58,169 nucleotides of DNA from Bacteroidales bacterium (GTDB taxonomy: Bacteria > Bacteroidota > Bacteroidia > Bacteroidales > Muribaculaceae). Below the pieces are notes generated by a model that was not told the origin of the DNA, searched no databases, and saw nothing but the letters and a program-made list of their open reading frames with translations. Every line of letters begins with the position of its first letter. The stretch's first letter is position 1. The stretch covers positions 1-58,169 of the forward strand of contig SFLG01000001.1 of the NCBI GenBank assembly GCA_004553485.1, read 5' to 3'. Of this stretch, positions 35,007-43,274 are shown piece by piece. The translations under genes were made by a program, and so were the position numbers.

Positions 35007-35025
35007 GTTTTTTATTATTTTTGCA

Positions 35026-35033
35026 CAAAATTA
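35026..35033 (-). promoter_or_regulatory. -7 element before the rluA-like gene
   Basis: TAATTTTG on the minus strand, 20 bp before the start codon. No TTG at 19-20 bp upstream. Serves the rluA-like, fmt, rarA set. Confidence 0.6.
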
Positions 35034-35147
35034 CAAAATTTCCACCGCTATATTGTACGCATACGCGACTATATATGTTAACAAGATGTTTAATATTCTT
35101 AAATAATTTAAGTTTCGCAAGCTCAACCTAAGGTTTATATGGTTATG

Positions 35148-35205
35148 GGTTTATATGTTTAAACTCCTAACCCCGTAAAACCATAAACATTTAAACATAT
35201 AAACC
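35148..35205. repeat. 16-bp AT-rich inverted repeat in a divergent spacer
   Basis: GGTTTATATGTTTAAA (35148-35163) is the exact reverse complement of 35190-35205. Extra partial pairing exists between 35133-35150 and 35171-35188. It lies between the divergent rluA-like set and DUF4492-cydAB. The right arm runs into AAACCTCAAATT, which recurs at 48584 beside another hairpin. Confidence 0.85.
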
Positions 35206-35259
35206 TCAAATTTTCAAGTTTTTTAGAACTTTCGGAAATTTGAATTAAAATTACCTGCC

Positions 35260-35472
35260 ATGACAAACTTCTGGCGCCGTGTAGCCGACCTGTATGTTGA
35301 CGGATTCAAGAACATGCGTGTGGGACGGCAGCTTTGGGCGCTCATTATAATAAAAGTGTTCATCATGTTTGCCATCCTCAAGCTTTTCTTTTTCCCCGAC
35401 GTGGTGAAAGAGAAGACCCCGGCCGGCGGCAGCGAGGCGCAGACGGTGCGCACCGAGATTCTGGGCCGCTGA
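35260..35472 (+). CDS. DUF4492 small membrane protein, cytochrome bd associated
   Basis: 70 residues: a short amphipathic N-terminus (MTNFWRRVADLYVDGFKNMR), one membrane helix at about 27-47 (LWALIIIKVFIMFAILKLFF) and a short charged tail. This is the DUF4492 family, found in Bacteroidetes directly before cydA. The position recalls CydX/CydH accessory subunits of other bd oxidases, but the sequence is unrelated, so that role is inference. 63 bp before cydA. Confidence 0.85.
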   Translation: MTNFWRRVADLYVDGFKNMRVGRQLWALIIIKVFIMFAILKLFFFPDVVKEKTPAGGSEAQTVRTEILGR

Positions 35473-35535
35473 AAGGGTGGCGCACTGACATAATTCACGT
35501 TTACGAAGATACTAACCCCCTAATTCATCACTAAT

Positions 35536-37110
35536 ATGTACGAACTGACAGGCACTGTCGACTGGTCGCGCGCACAGTTTGCGCTGACGGCCATGTATCA
35601 CTGGCTTTTTGTGCCCCTCACCATCGGCCTGGCACTGATTGTCGCCGTTATGGAGACAATCTATGTGCGCACGGGCAAGACGGAGTGGAAGGGCATAACG
35701 CGTTTTTGGATGACACTCTTCGGCATCAACTTTGCCGTGGGTATCGCCACGGGCCTCATCCTCGAGTTTGAGTTCGGCACCAACTGGTCCAACTATTCGT
35801 GGTTTGTAGGCGACATCTTCGGAGCACCGCTGGCCATCGAGGGCCTGTTTGCGTTCTTCCTCGAAGCCACCTTTGTGGCCGTAATGTTTTTCGGCTGGAA
35901 CAAAGTGTCGCCGCGGTTCCATCTGCTGTCGACATGGCTCACGGCCATCGGCGTGACACTTTCGGCATGGTGGATTCTTGTGGCCAACGCGTGGATGCAG
36001 TATCCCGTGGGCATGAAGTTCGACCCCGCGCAGATGCGCAACGTCATGGACAACTTTGCCCAGGTGGCCCTCAGCTCGGTTGCCGTGAATAAATTTTTCC
36101 ACACCGTCACCGAGACGTGGTGCATCGGCGCCGTCTTTGTCATCGGCGTAAGCTGCTGGATGATGTGGCGCGGGCGCAACCGCCAGGCCTGCCTGCGGTC
36201 GATCAAGGTGGCCTCGGTAGTGGGCGCCGTTGGTATCCTGGGCTGTATGGCCTTCGGACACGGCAGCGCCGTCGACGTCGCCCGTCACCAGCCCATGAAA
36301 TTAGCTGCTATGGAGGGCCTTAACCGCGGTAAAATCGGCACCGAGCTTATCGGTGTAGGTATTCTCGACCAGAAGGCCTTTGATGCCGGGGAGGCCGACG
36401 CCGTGAAGTGCAAGATTGCCTTCCCCGGTATGCTCTCGTGGCTTGCCAACGGCGATGCCAACACCTTTGTCCCCGGTGTACGCGACATCATCGAGGGTGT
36501 TTCGCTGACACCGCAGGGCGATACGCTGAACACAGTCCCGTACACCGAGCGCATGGCTATGGGCCGTGAGGCGCGCACAGCCCTCGAGACATACTCGACG
36601 GCGCTGAAGAACGGCGACAAGGCCGCTGCCGACGCGCAGCTGCCGGTTATCGAAAAGAACTACAAATATTTCGGCTACGGATTTCTCGAAAGTCCCGAGG
36701 ACGCCATCCCGCCCGTCGCCCTCACCTTCTACTCGTTCCACATCATGGTGATTCTCGGCGGATATCTGCTGGCAATCTTCGCACTGTTCGTGGTGGCCTC
36801 CTTCGTGCCCCGCTTCGGCAAATGGCTCAACAACAAGTTCGTGCTGTTCTTGGGTATGATGTCGGTGCCCCTGGTATGGATATGCAGCCAGTCGGGCTGG
36901 GTAACGGCCGAGGTGGGCCGCCAGCCCTGGGTGATACAGGATCTGATGCCGACGGGCGTTGCCATCAGCTCTATCCCGACCTCGTCGGTGATTGTCACCT
37001 TCGTCATCTTCGCCGTGCTCTTCACAGCATTGCTCGCTGCCGAAATATCGATTATGCTCCGTCAGATTTCAAAGCAATCGCGCACTGATATCCAGGAGGT
37101 TTCACACTAA
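35536..37110 (+). CDS. cydA: cytochrome bd ubiquinol oxidase subunit I
   Basis: Oxidises quinol and reduces O2 with high affinity in the inner membrane; in anaerobic gut Bacteroidales it allows growth at trace oxygen. 524 residues, about nine membrane helices. H22 in TAMYHWLFVPLTIG corresponds to the heme b595 ligand near the N-terminus. The conserved GRQPWVIQDLMPT motif follows the b558 Met region. The quinol loop spans about 255-390. First enzyme gene after DUF4492; cydB follows by 18 bp. Confidence 0.97.
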   Translation: MYELTGTVDWSRAQFALTAMYHWLFVPLTIGLALIVAVMETIYVRTGKTEWKGITRFWMTLFGINFAVGIATGLILEFEFGTNWSNYSWFVGDIFGAPLAIEGLFAFFLEATFVAVMFFGWNKVSPRFHLLSTWLTAIGVTLSAWWILVANAWMQYPVGMKFDPAQMRNVMDNFAQVALSSVAVNKFFHTVTETWCIGAVFVIGVSCWMMWRGRNRQACLRSIKVASVVGAVGILGCMAFGHGSAVDVARHQPMKLAAMEGLNRGKIGTELIGVGILDQKAFDAGEADAVKCKIAFPGMLSWLANGDANTFVPGVRDIIEGVSLTPQGDTLNTVPYTERMAMGREARTALETYSTALKNGDKAAADAQLPVIEKNYKYFGYGFLESPEDAIPPVALTFYSFHIMVILGGYLLAIFALFVVASFVPRFGKWLNNKFVLFLGMMSVPLVWICSQSGWVTAEVGRQPWVIQDLMPTGVAISSIPTSSVIVTFVIFAVLFTALLAAEISIMLRQISKQSRTDIQEVSH

Positions 37111-37128
37111 ACGTAAAAATTTGCAACT

Positions 37129-38268
37129 ATGACATTCCTTCAAGCATATTGGTGGCTGCTGATTTCTGTTCTGGGCGCCATCCTGGTTTTTCTGCTGTTC
37201 GTTCAGGGCGGACAGACCCTCATCAATTCAAGCAATTCGCCCGAGTGCCGCAAGCTGATGGTAAACTCGCTTGGTCGCAAGTGGGAGTTTACCTATACCA
37301 CGCTCGTTGTCTTTGGCGGAGCATTCTTCGCCTCTTTCCCGCTGTACTATTCGACCAGCTTCGGCGGTGCCTACTGGCTGTGGATGCTGATTCTTTTCAG
37401 CTTCGTCCTTCAGGCCGTCAGCTATGAGTTCCGCTCGAAGCCCGGCAACCTGTTCACCTACCGTACCTACGACACCTTCCTGTTTGTGAACGGACTGGTG
37501 GGCACTGTACTGCTCGGTGTGGCCGTGGGCATGTTCTTCTTCGGCGGAGAGTTCACAGTCAGCCGCGTCAGCCTTGTCGGCGGCGGCAACCCCGTTATCT
37601 CGACGTGGGCTCCCACACACGGCCTCGAGGCCATCACCAACTGGAAGTGCCTGCTGCTCGGCTTTGCCGTGTTCTTCCTGGCAAGGACGCAGGCCGCCCT
37701 GTATTTCATCAACGACATCAAAGATGCCCGCACCTTCGGCGTGTCGACACGCGTCAGCGTCCTCTTCAACGGCGTAACCTTTGTGCTGCTCTTCGTGGGC
37801 TTCCTGGTGGTGCTTTTCCTGCAGAGCGGTCTGCGCGTCGACCCCGCCAAGCCCGGCAATGTCGTGCCCGTCGCCAATATCTATCTGCACAATATGATTG
37901 ATATGTGGTGGACAATCCCCGTCTTCCTCGGTGGCGTGCTGGCAGTGCTCTATGGCGTGCTGCGCACGGCGTTCTCCAACAGCTGGAACAAGGGCGTATG
38001 GTGGAGCGGTGCCGGAACGGTGGCCGTGGTGTTTGTGCTCTTTGTGATAGCCGGCTTCAACAACACGGCCTATCTGCCCTCGCTCACAGATCCGTCGTCG
38101 TCGCTGTCGGTGTACAACTCGTGCTCGTCGCCCTACACCCTGCGCACGATGGCCTACGCCTCGCTGATTGTTCCGGTGGTGATAGCCTACATCTGGATCA
38201 CCTGGCGCAAAATCAACGCCAAGCCTCTGACGATCAAAGAGGTGGACAACGACGCCCACTCCTATTGA
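37129..38268 (+). CDS. cydB: cytochrome bd ubiquinol oxidase subunit II
   Basis: 379 residues with eight or nine membrane helices, the structural partner of CydA. Recognisable blocks are FLQAYWWLLISVLGAILVFL at the start, the polar GGQTLINSSNSPEC segment, YEFRSKPGN, and a C-terminal TLRTMAYASLIVPVVIAYIW. Co-transcribed with DUF4492 and cydA and closed by a textbook terminator. No cydDC exporter genes are in this window. Confidence 0.96.
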   Translation: MTFLQAYWWLLISVLGAILVFLLFVQGGQTLINSSNSPECRKLMVNSLGRKWEFTYTTLVVFGGAFFASFPLYYSTSFGGAYWLWMLILFSFVLQAVSYEFRSKPGNLFTYRTYDTFLFVNGLVGTVLLGVAVGMFFFGGEFTVSRVSLVGGGNPVISTWAPTHGLEAITNWKCLLLGFAVFFLARTQAALYFINDIKDARTFGVSTRVSVLFNGVTFVLLFVGFLVVLFLQSGLRVDPAKPGNVVPVANIYLHNMIDMWWTIPVFLGGVLAVLYGVLRTAFSNSWNKGVWWSGAGTVAVVFVLFVIAGFNNTAYLPSLTDPSSSLSVYNSCSSPYTLRTMAYASLIVPVVIAYIWITWRKINAKPLTIKEVDNDAHSY

Positions 38269-38291
38269 TTACAAATGACTGATATACCTGA

Positions 38292-38328
38292 CCGGAGCGG
38301 CCGCTACAGCCGCTCCGGATTTTTTTTC
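38292..38328 (+). terminator. intrinsic terminator after cydB
   Basis: CCGGAGCGGC (38292-38301), a 7-nt loop, GCCGCTCCGG (38309-38318), then A and eight T residues. Confidence 0.95.
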
Positions 38329-38348
38329 GCCAAGCCGAAATCTTTTGT

Positions 38349-38356
38349 TAACTTTG
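38349..38356 (+). promoter_or_regulatory. -7 element before the acyltransferase remnant
   Basis: TAACTTTG, 39 bp before the ATG at 38395. It suggests the broken gene behind it once had, or still has, its own promoter. Confidence 0.5.
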
Positions 38357-38394
38357 CGCCATATAAGGCTTATAAGACGCACAAGCGCAACAAG

Positions 38395-38712
38395 ATGGCA
38401 CAAGGCTTAACCCCCACATCGTCACACGAGCTGCGAGAGCTCAATCTGGCACGCACGATACTGATATTGAGCGTGGTGCTTATTCACAGCAGTCCTATTG
38501 CGCGTATGCAGCCGCAACATGCCGGCCAGGTCGGGGAGGACATTCCGCGTCAAAAGCCTGCCTGTCACTGACGGGCGACAGCACCGCCGGGATAGTGGCC
38601 GCGCTGTTTCTGACCTTTGCCATCCTCGTGGCCGTGAGCTACCTCGCCTACCGGGTATGCAGCGTGTGCTGCCCACGGCTGGGAATGGCCCTCAGCGGCG
38701 GCCGGTCCTAAG
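38395..38712 (+). pseudogene. acyltransferase-3-like membrane protein, collapsed to its two ends
   Basis: The frame from the ATG at 38395 gives HELRELNLARTILILSVVLI-HSSP, which fits the first helix of acyltransferase-3/OatA-type proteins (R/H-S motif). It stops at 38571. From about 38560 another frame reads GDSTAGIVAALFLTFAILVA, then SYLAYRVCSVCCPR and a stop at 38712, which resembles the last helix and cytoplasmic end of the same kind of protein. Normal members are 330-380 residues, so I infer a loss of roughly 0.8-0.9 kb of the middle. The family call rests on short segments and is tentative. Confidence 0.55.
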
Positions 38713-38714
38713 GT

Positions 38715-38779
38715 TATCAGAGAAATCAGAGGAATTAGAGTAATCAGAGATATCAGAGAAATATCAGAGGAATAAATCT
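38715..38779. repeat. 9-bp tandem repeat array (atatcagag), 7 units
   Basis: ttatcagag, aaatcagag, gaattagag, taatcagag, atatcagag, two extra bases, atatcagag, gaataaatc. Starts right after the stop of the acyltransferase remnant. Same unit as the array at 43201 and the one inside ftsK. Confidence 0.9.
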
Positions 38780-38845
38780 AATAAGAGGCAGCCGCCGGGG
38801 GAGTCCCTGGCGGCTGTCTGTTGTGGGGGATGTGTGTGGCGGGGG

Positions 38846-41452
38846 TCAGTTCATTTTAAGGCCGCCGGTGGTGGAGTCTTGGGAGTTGTTGCCGGAGGAT
38901 TTTTTCTCGACGTCGTCGTTGTTGATGGAGGCTTTGGTCTTTTTGACGCTGGCGCGGAGCGAGCCAAAGCGGAAGCTGACGTGGAGGCCTACCGAGAAGC
39001 GGTTTGTCATGTAGGTGAAGGTCGTTCCCTGGATGTCGCCGCGGGTGCGGTAGAAGCCTGTCTTGGTGCGTTTGTAGGGTCCGAAGGGCTGCGTGATCTG
39101 AAGGCCGAGGGTGAGGCGGTCTTCTTTCAGGAACGACTTCTGCAGGCCCAGGAAGTTGAACACTCCGGTGTTGAGCATCTTGTTGTAACCGTATATCGAC
39201 GAGCCGCTGCCGCTGAAGTAGCCGCCACCGCCGTGGATGTAGATTTTGTAGGGCAGCTGCTGGCGTATGAACAGCATGGCGTTGTATTCGGGACGTGTCA
39301 TCGACAGGTTGCGTGTCGGGTCTTCCTCTTTGGCGAGAGCCCAGTTGCCGTTGAAGAAAATCATCGTCTTGCCAAACATGAGCTGGCTGAAGAGACCGGC
39401 TTCGAGACGGCGGCTCTTGCCGGCGTTCTCGTAGTTGGAGTGGAGGACGTCGCCGACGACATGCTCGACCTGGAGGAAGCCGTCGTTGCTGGTGGTGTAG
39501 CCGAGGTTGAGGCCGACGTTGTACATGCTCTTTGTAAAGTTGAACTCGAGGCCGTAGTTGTTGTAGTAGCAGCTGGCGAGGTCGGGGTTACCCTGCGACA
39601 CCGTGGTGGGGGTGGTGACAACAGTGGGGTCGAGCATGCTGATGCCGGGACGGCTTATGCGGCGGCCGTAGCTTGCCTTGAGGGTGATGGCGTCGGAGAA
39701 GTCGTAGCTGAGGGCGATGTTGGGCACCCAGTCGTTGAAGTCGGAGTGGTAGTTCTGACGGTCCGGGTCGTGATATTTGCGGCTCATGCGCGAGAACTCG
39801 TAGCGGATGCCGGCACGAGCGCCGAACTTGCCCCATTTTCCGCGCCAGTCGGTGTAGGCGGCGCCGATAGAGGTGGTGTGGCTGAAGTGGTCGTCGCTGT
39901 CCATGGCGGGGGCGCCGGTGTAGGTCAGGGTGTTGTCGGCGTCGTTGTTGCGGAGGATGAACTTGCCGCCAAGGTCAAATTTTATCTTGTCGTTGATGGG
40001 GCGTCCCCAGTCAAGCTGGAAAGTCTGCTCGAGCGACGTCTGGTCGATGTCGGAATAGTAGCCCGAGTATGGCATCGGGGCGTTGATAAGGTCGCTGTAT
40101 TCGATGTCGCTCTCGTTGTGGCTCTTGTTGTTCGAGATCATATAGCTGAGGGTGATGGTCTCGCCCTTGCGCCGGGTGCTGTGCTGGTAGTTCACCGAGC
40201 CGTCGATGTTCAGACTTCGGTCGCGCGAGGGATTGCGTGACGCCGAGGAGTAGGAGTAGTCGGGCGTGCCGTCGGGGAGGAACTGGCTGGTGGTGCCGTC
40301 GGTCCATGTTTTGTTTTTGTAGGAGAACATATTGAACTCGGCGGTGATGAGGTTGAGCGTGTCGATGTCGAGGCTCAGCTCGAGGCCGCCGTAGCCGCCC
40401 AGCGACGAACTCTCGGAGTTGCTCTCGGTGAGTCGGCGTATGCCGGTGGGGATAATCAGCTCCTCGCCCTTGGTGTTGCTGCGCGAGCTGCGTCGGTTAT
40501 GTTTCCACATACCGCCGTAGAGCGTCATCGTGAGCTTCTTGACCTGGGTGGTGAGGTAGAGGTTGGGCATGGGCATCGGGGTGCGCGTGTCGGTACGCAG
40601 CGACACCGTGCCCATCACGCCGGCCAGGCTTGCCGAGCTGTCGGTGATGATGTTGAGGATTGCCAGGCCACTGTCGGCGTCCTCGCGGCTTCCCGGGTCG
40701 GTTATCACCTCGATTTTCTTGATGGAGGATGCCGGGATGGCCTTGAAGATTTCTTTGGCGTTGTTGGAATAGCCCTTGTTGGGACGTCCGTTTTTGTAAA
40801 TCTTGAAGTTAGTCGAGCCCTTGACACGAATGGTGCCGTCGGGGTCGACGCTGACAAGAGGCACCTTGCGCAAAATTTGGTCGAGCATGGACGTCTTCGA
40901 CTCGGTGTCGGCGCTGACGTCGTAGCCGATGCGGTCGATTTCCTTTACCACAAGCGGGCGCATTGCCGTCACCACCACCTCATTAAGGTTCTCCTGCCCG
41001 GGGCCGAGGACGATTTCGCCCATATCGGCGACGGGGGCGGCGTCCGAGACCTCGAAGTTGATGTCGCGATTTGCCGTCTCGAGAGAGGTAATGTTGAGGC
41101 GATAGCGTCCGGGGGCCTTCAGCGTGATGTCCACCACGCCGTCGGCGTCGGTGACATTGCCGGTGAGGGGCTTGGGTGCCATCTGCTCGAGATATTCGGG
41201 CGGCAGCTGGCTGAGGTATTCTTTGGGGATTTGCGCCATCTTCTTTTTTGCGGCCGAGTCGGCCTCTTCGGTGAAGATACGCCAGGTGATGAACTCCTGC
41301 GGGGTGCCCAGGCTGTCGGTGAGTACGGCCTTGAGCCGGTATGGCGACGCTTCGGCCGGGAGCGCCGAGACGAGGGCTAATACAGCGATGAGAATGATTT
41401 TCAGCGGCCATCCGTGGTTTTGTCCGCTATTGGCAAACATTGTATGTGACAT
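38846..41452 (-). CDS. outer-membrane beta-barrel receptor (TonB-dependent receptor-like)
   Basis: About 868 residues if started at the ATG at 41450-41452 (or 41440, four codons later); the frame is open further upstream but that part does not look coding. Hydrophobic signal segment IILIAVLALVSALPAEA near residue 18. Then a carboxypeptidase-regulatory-like domain (about 40-160), a plug domain with NEVVVTAMRPLVVKEIDRIG and KVPLVSVDPDGTIRVKG, and a 20-odd strand barrel (DIDTLNLITAEFNMFSYK, ITLKASYGRRISRPGISMLD) of the OMP_b-brl_3 type. Substrate unknown; no SusD or regulator gene is adjacent, so it is not part of a classical polysaccharide locus. Confidence 0.88.
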   Translation of the reverse strand: MSHTMFANSGQNHGWPLKIILIAVLALVSALPAEASPYRLKAVLTDSLGTPQEFITWRIFTEEADSAAKKKMAQIPKEYLSQLPPEYLEQMAPKPLTGNVTDADGVVDITLKAPGRYRLNITSLETANRDINFEVSDAAPVADMGEIVLGPGQENLNEVVVTAMRPLVVKEIDRIGYDVSADTESKTSMLDQILRKVPLVSVDPDGTIRVKGSTNFKIYKNGRPNKGYSNNAKEIFKAIPASSIKKIEVITDPGSREDADSGLAILNIITDSSASLAGVMGTVSLRTDTRTPMPMPNLYLTTQVKKLTMTLYGGMWKHNRRSSRSNTKGEELIIPTGIRRLTESNSESSSLGGYGGLELSLDIDTLNLITAEFNMFSYKNKTWTDGTTSQFLPDGTPDYSYSSASRNPSRDRSLNIDGSVNYQHSTRRKGETITLSYMISNNKSHNESDIEYSDLINAPMPYSGYYSDIDQTSLEQTFQLDWGRPINDKIKFDLGGKFILRNNDADNTLTYTGAPAMDSDDHFSHTTSIGAAYTDWRGKWGKFGARAGIRYEFSRMSRKYHDPDRQNYHSDFNDWVPNIALSYDFSDAITLKASYGRRISRPGISMLDPTVVTTPTTVSQGNPDLASCYYNNYGLEFNFTKSMYNVGLNLGYTTSNDGFLQVEHVVGDVLHSNYENAGKSRRLEAGLFSQLMFGKTMIFFNGNWALAKEEDPTRNLSMTRPEYNAMLFIRQQLPYKIYIHGGGGYFSGSGSSIYGYNKMLNTGVFNFLGLQKSFLKEDRLTLGLQITQPFGPYKRTKTGFYRTRGDIQGTTFTYMTNRFSVGLHVSFRFGSLRASVKKTKASINNDDVEKKSSGNNSQDSTTGGLKMN

Positions 41453-41612
41453 TGGTAAATGGGAGATTGTGTTTCGGGGTTGATAGTCTGTGTGGGTGTA
41501 ATGTAGTGGTCGTGGGCCCTTAAAATAAATTCTTTGTAATGTTAGACACTTCAAACCGTCAAAAATTACACATGCAGGTACCCCGTTAACAAATTTTTGC
41601 GGGTGGGGGGCG

Positions 41613-41638
41613 GTTATCGGTCGAGCTCGACCGATAAC
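41613..41638. repeat. 26-bp perfect palindrome
   Basis: GTTATCGGTCGAG (41613-41625) is followed directly by its reverse complement (41626-41638) with no loop. It lies about 160 bp upstream of the receptor start, and about 110 bp beyond the pgk terminator. There is no T run, so it does not look like a terminator. Confidence 0.92.
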
Positions 41639-41663
41639 GGTGGCCGAGCCGAGGCGGCCGGCT

Positions 41664-41703
41664 GGCTGCTGTACGGGTGGCTGCTGTACGGGTGGCTACG
41701 GGT
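41664..41703. repeat. 15-bp tandem repeat, 2.6 copies
   Basis: ggctgctgtacgggt at 41664 and 41679, then a shortened ggctacgggt at 41694. It sits between the 26-bp palindrome and the pgk terminator in a 349-bp spacer with no gene. Confidence 0.85.
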
Positions 41704-41749
41704 GCCGGGCGGCTGTGAAGGCCGTACTACCGTGTTGCAGGTAAAAAAG

Positions 41750-41778
41750 ACAAAGCCCCGGACGGGCCGGGGCTTTGT
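41750..41778 (-). terminator. intrinsic terminator after pgk
   Basis: ACAAAGCCCCGG (41750-41761) pairs with CCGGGGCTTTGT (41767-41778), loop of 5. On the minus strand it runs into CTTTTTT. Confidence 0.93.
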
Positions 41779-41801
41779 GGGGTTATGTCAGGGGTGACAG
41801 G

Positions 41802-43058
41802 TTATTTTTTGCACGAAACGGCTGCGATGCCGGGGAGGATTTTGCCCTCGATGGCCTCGAGCAGAGCGCCGCCGCCGGTCGAGACGTACGAAACGGCGTC
41901 GGCATAGCCGAACTTGTTGACGCAGGCTACCGAGTCGCCGCCGCCAACGAGCGAGAATGCGCCGTTGTTGGTGGCCTTTACGATGGCCTCGCAGACAACC
42001 TTCGAGCCGGTGGCGAAGTTGTCGAACTCAAATACGCCGGCAGGACCGTTCCAGAGGATGGTCTTGGCGGGGAGGATGGCGCCTACAAACGAGGCGATGG
42101 AGGCGGGGCCTATGTCGATGCCTTCCCAGCCGTCGGGGATGTTGTTGACGTCGCAGACCTTGGTATTGGCGTCGTTGCTGAAAGCGTCGGCGGCTACGCA
42201 GTCGGTGCCGAGTACGAGGTTAACGCCTTTTTCTTTAGCCTTCTTGACGATGTCGAGGGCGAGGTCGAGCTTGTCGGGCTCGCAGATCGAGTTGCCGATG
42301 TTGCCGCCCATGGCCTTGGCGAAGGTGTAGGTCATGCCGCCGCAGAGGATGAGGTTGTCAACCTTGTCGAGCAGGTTCTCGATGATGCCGATTTTGGTGG
42401 AAACCTTCGAGCCACCCATGATGGCGGTGAAGGGGCGCTTGATGTTGCTGAGGATGTTGTCGACAGCGGTGACCTCTTTCTCCATCAGGAAGCCGAGCAT
42501 CTTGTTGTCGCAGTCGAAATAGTCGGCGATGACGGCTGTGGAGGCGTGGCTGCGGTGAGCGGTGCCGAAGGCGTCGTTGACGTATACGTCGGCGTACGAG
42601 GCCAGCTTCTTGGCGAATTCTTTCTGCTTGGCCTTCATGTCTTTCTTGGCGGCGTCGTATGCGGGGTCGGCTTTGTCGATGCCAACGGGCTTGCCTTCTT
42701 CCTCGGCGTGGAAGCGGAGGTTCTCGAGCAGGAGTACCTGGCCGGGCTTGAGGGCTTCGGCCTGAGCGGTGGCGTCAGCAGCGTCGGCGGCAAATTCTAC
42801 GGGCACGCCGAGATATTTCTCGACGGTGGGGACAATCTGTTTGAGCGAGAGCTTGGGGTTGACTTTGCCTTTGGGCTTGCCCATGTGCGACATGATGATG
42901 AGGGCACCGCCGTCGCTCAGAATTTTCTTGAGGGTGGGGAGGGCGCCGCGGATGCGGGTGTCATCGGTGATGTTGCCGTTGTCGTCGAGGGGCACGTTGA
43001 AGTCAACGCGGACGATGGCTTTTTTGCCTTTGAAATCGTAGTTGTCGATGTTAGCCAT
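41802..43058 (-). CDS. pgk: phosphoglycerate kinase
   Basis: Glycolytic enzyme making ATP from 1,3-bisphosphoglycerate. 418 residues, standard for Bacteroidales. Motifs: AIVRVDFNVPLDDNG and DTRIRGALPTLK (substrate-binding basic patch), IMSHMGKPKG, NDAFGTAHRSHAS, then GGSKVSTKIGIIENLL and VGGGDSVACVNKFG near the nucleotide site. Own -7 element at 43116 and strong terminator, so probably monocistronic and highly expressed. Confidence 0.98.
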   Translation of the reverse strand: MANIDNYDFKGKKAIVRVDFNVPLDDNGNITDDTRIRGALPTLKKILSDGGALIIMSHMGKPKGKVNPKLSLKQIVPTVEKYLGVPVEFAADAADATAQAEALKPGQVLLLENLRFHAEEEGKPVGIDKADPAYDAAKKDMKAKQKEFAKKLASYADVYVNDAFGTAHRSHASTAVIADYFDCDNKMLGFLMEKEVTAVDNILSNIKRPFTAIMGGSKVSTKIGIIENLLDKVDNLILCGGMTYTFAKAMGGNIGNSICEPDKLDLALDIVKKAKEKGVNLVLGTDCVAADAFSNDANTKVCDVNNIPDGWEGIDIGPASIASFVGAILPAKTILWNGPAGVFEFDNFATGSKVVCEAIVKATNNGAFSLVGGGDSVACVNKFGYADAVSYVSTGGGALLEAIEGKILPGIAAVSCKK

Positions 43059-43115
43059 TTCGGTGAATGTTTATGTTGTTTTGGAAAAAAGTTGGCTTGG
43101 GTTGTATTCTGAATG

Positions 43116-43123
43116 CAAAATTA
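43116..43123 (-). promoter_or_regulatory. -7 element before pgk
   Basis: TAATTTTG on the minus strand, 57 bp before the pgk start. The position 20 bp upstream reads TCG rather than TTG. Confidence 0.6.
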
Positions 43124-43200
43124 CAGAAAAATTTCGTCAATGGCGAAGGTTTAAGACTAAAATGCGTTAATAAATTAAGATTGGCCGGGTTAAGTGGAAG

Positions 43201-43254
43201 GTATCAGAGTTATCAGAGGAATTGGAGTTATCAGAGTTATCAGAGGTATCAAAG
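43201..43254. repeat. 9-bp tandem repeat array (ttatcagag), 6 units
   Basis: gtatcagag, ttatcagag, gaattggag, ttatcagag, ttatcagag, gtatcaaag in perfect 9-bp register, between pgk and the prfA stop. Shares its unit, including the odd gaatt[a/g]gag variant in third place, with the array at 38715. Confidence 0.92.
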
Positions 43255-43274
43255 GGCGATAAGACCGGTAAGGG

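Noticed and set aside
38846..41452. Polysaccharide utilisation locus centred on the receptor gene
   Set aside because: There is no SusD-like gene, glycoside hydrolase or hybrid/anti-sigma regulator nearby.
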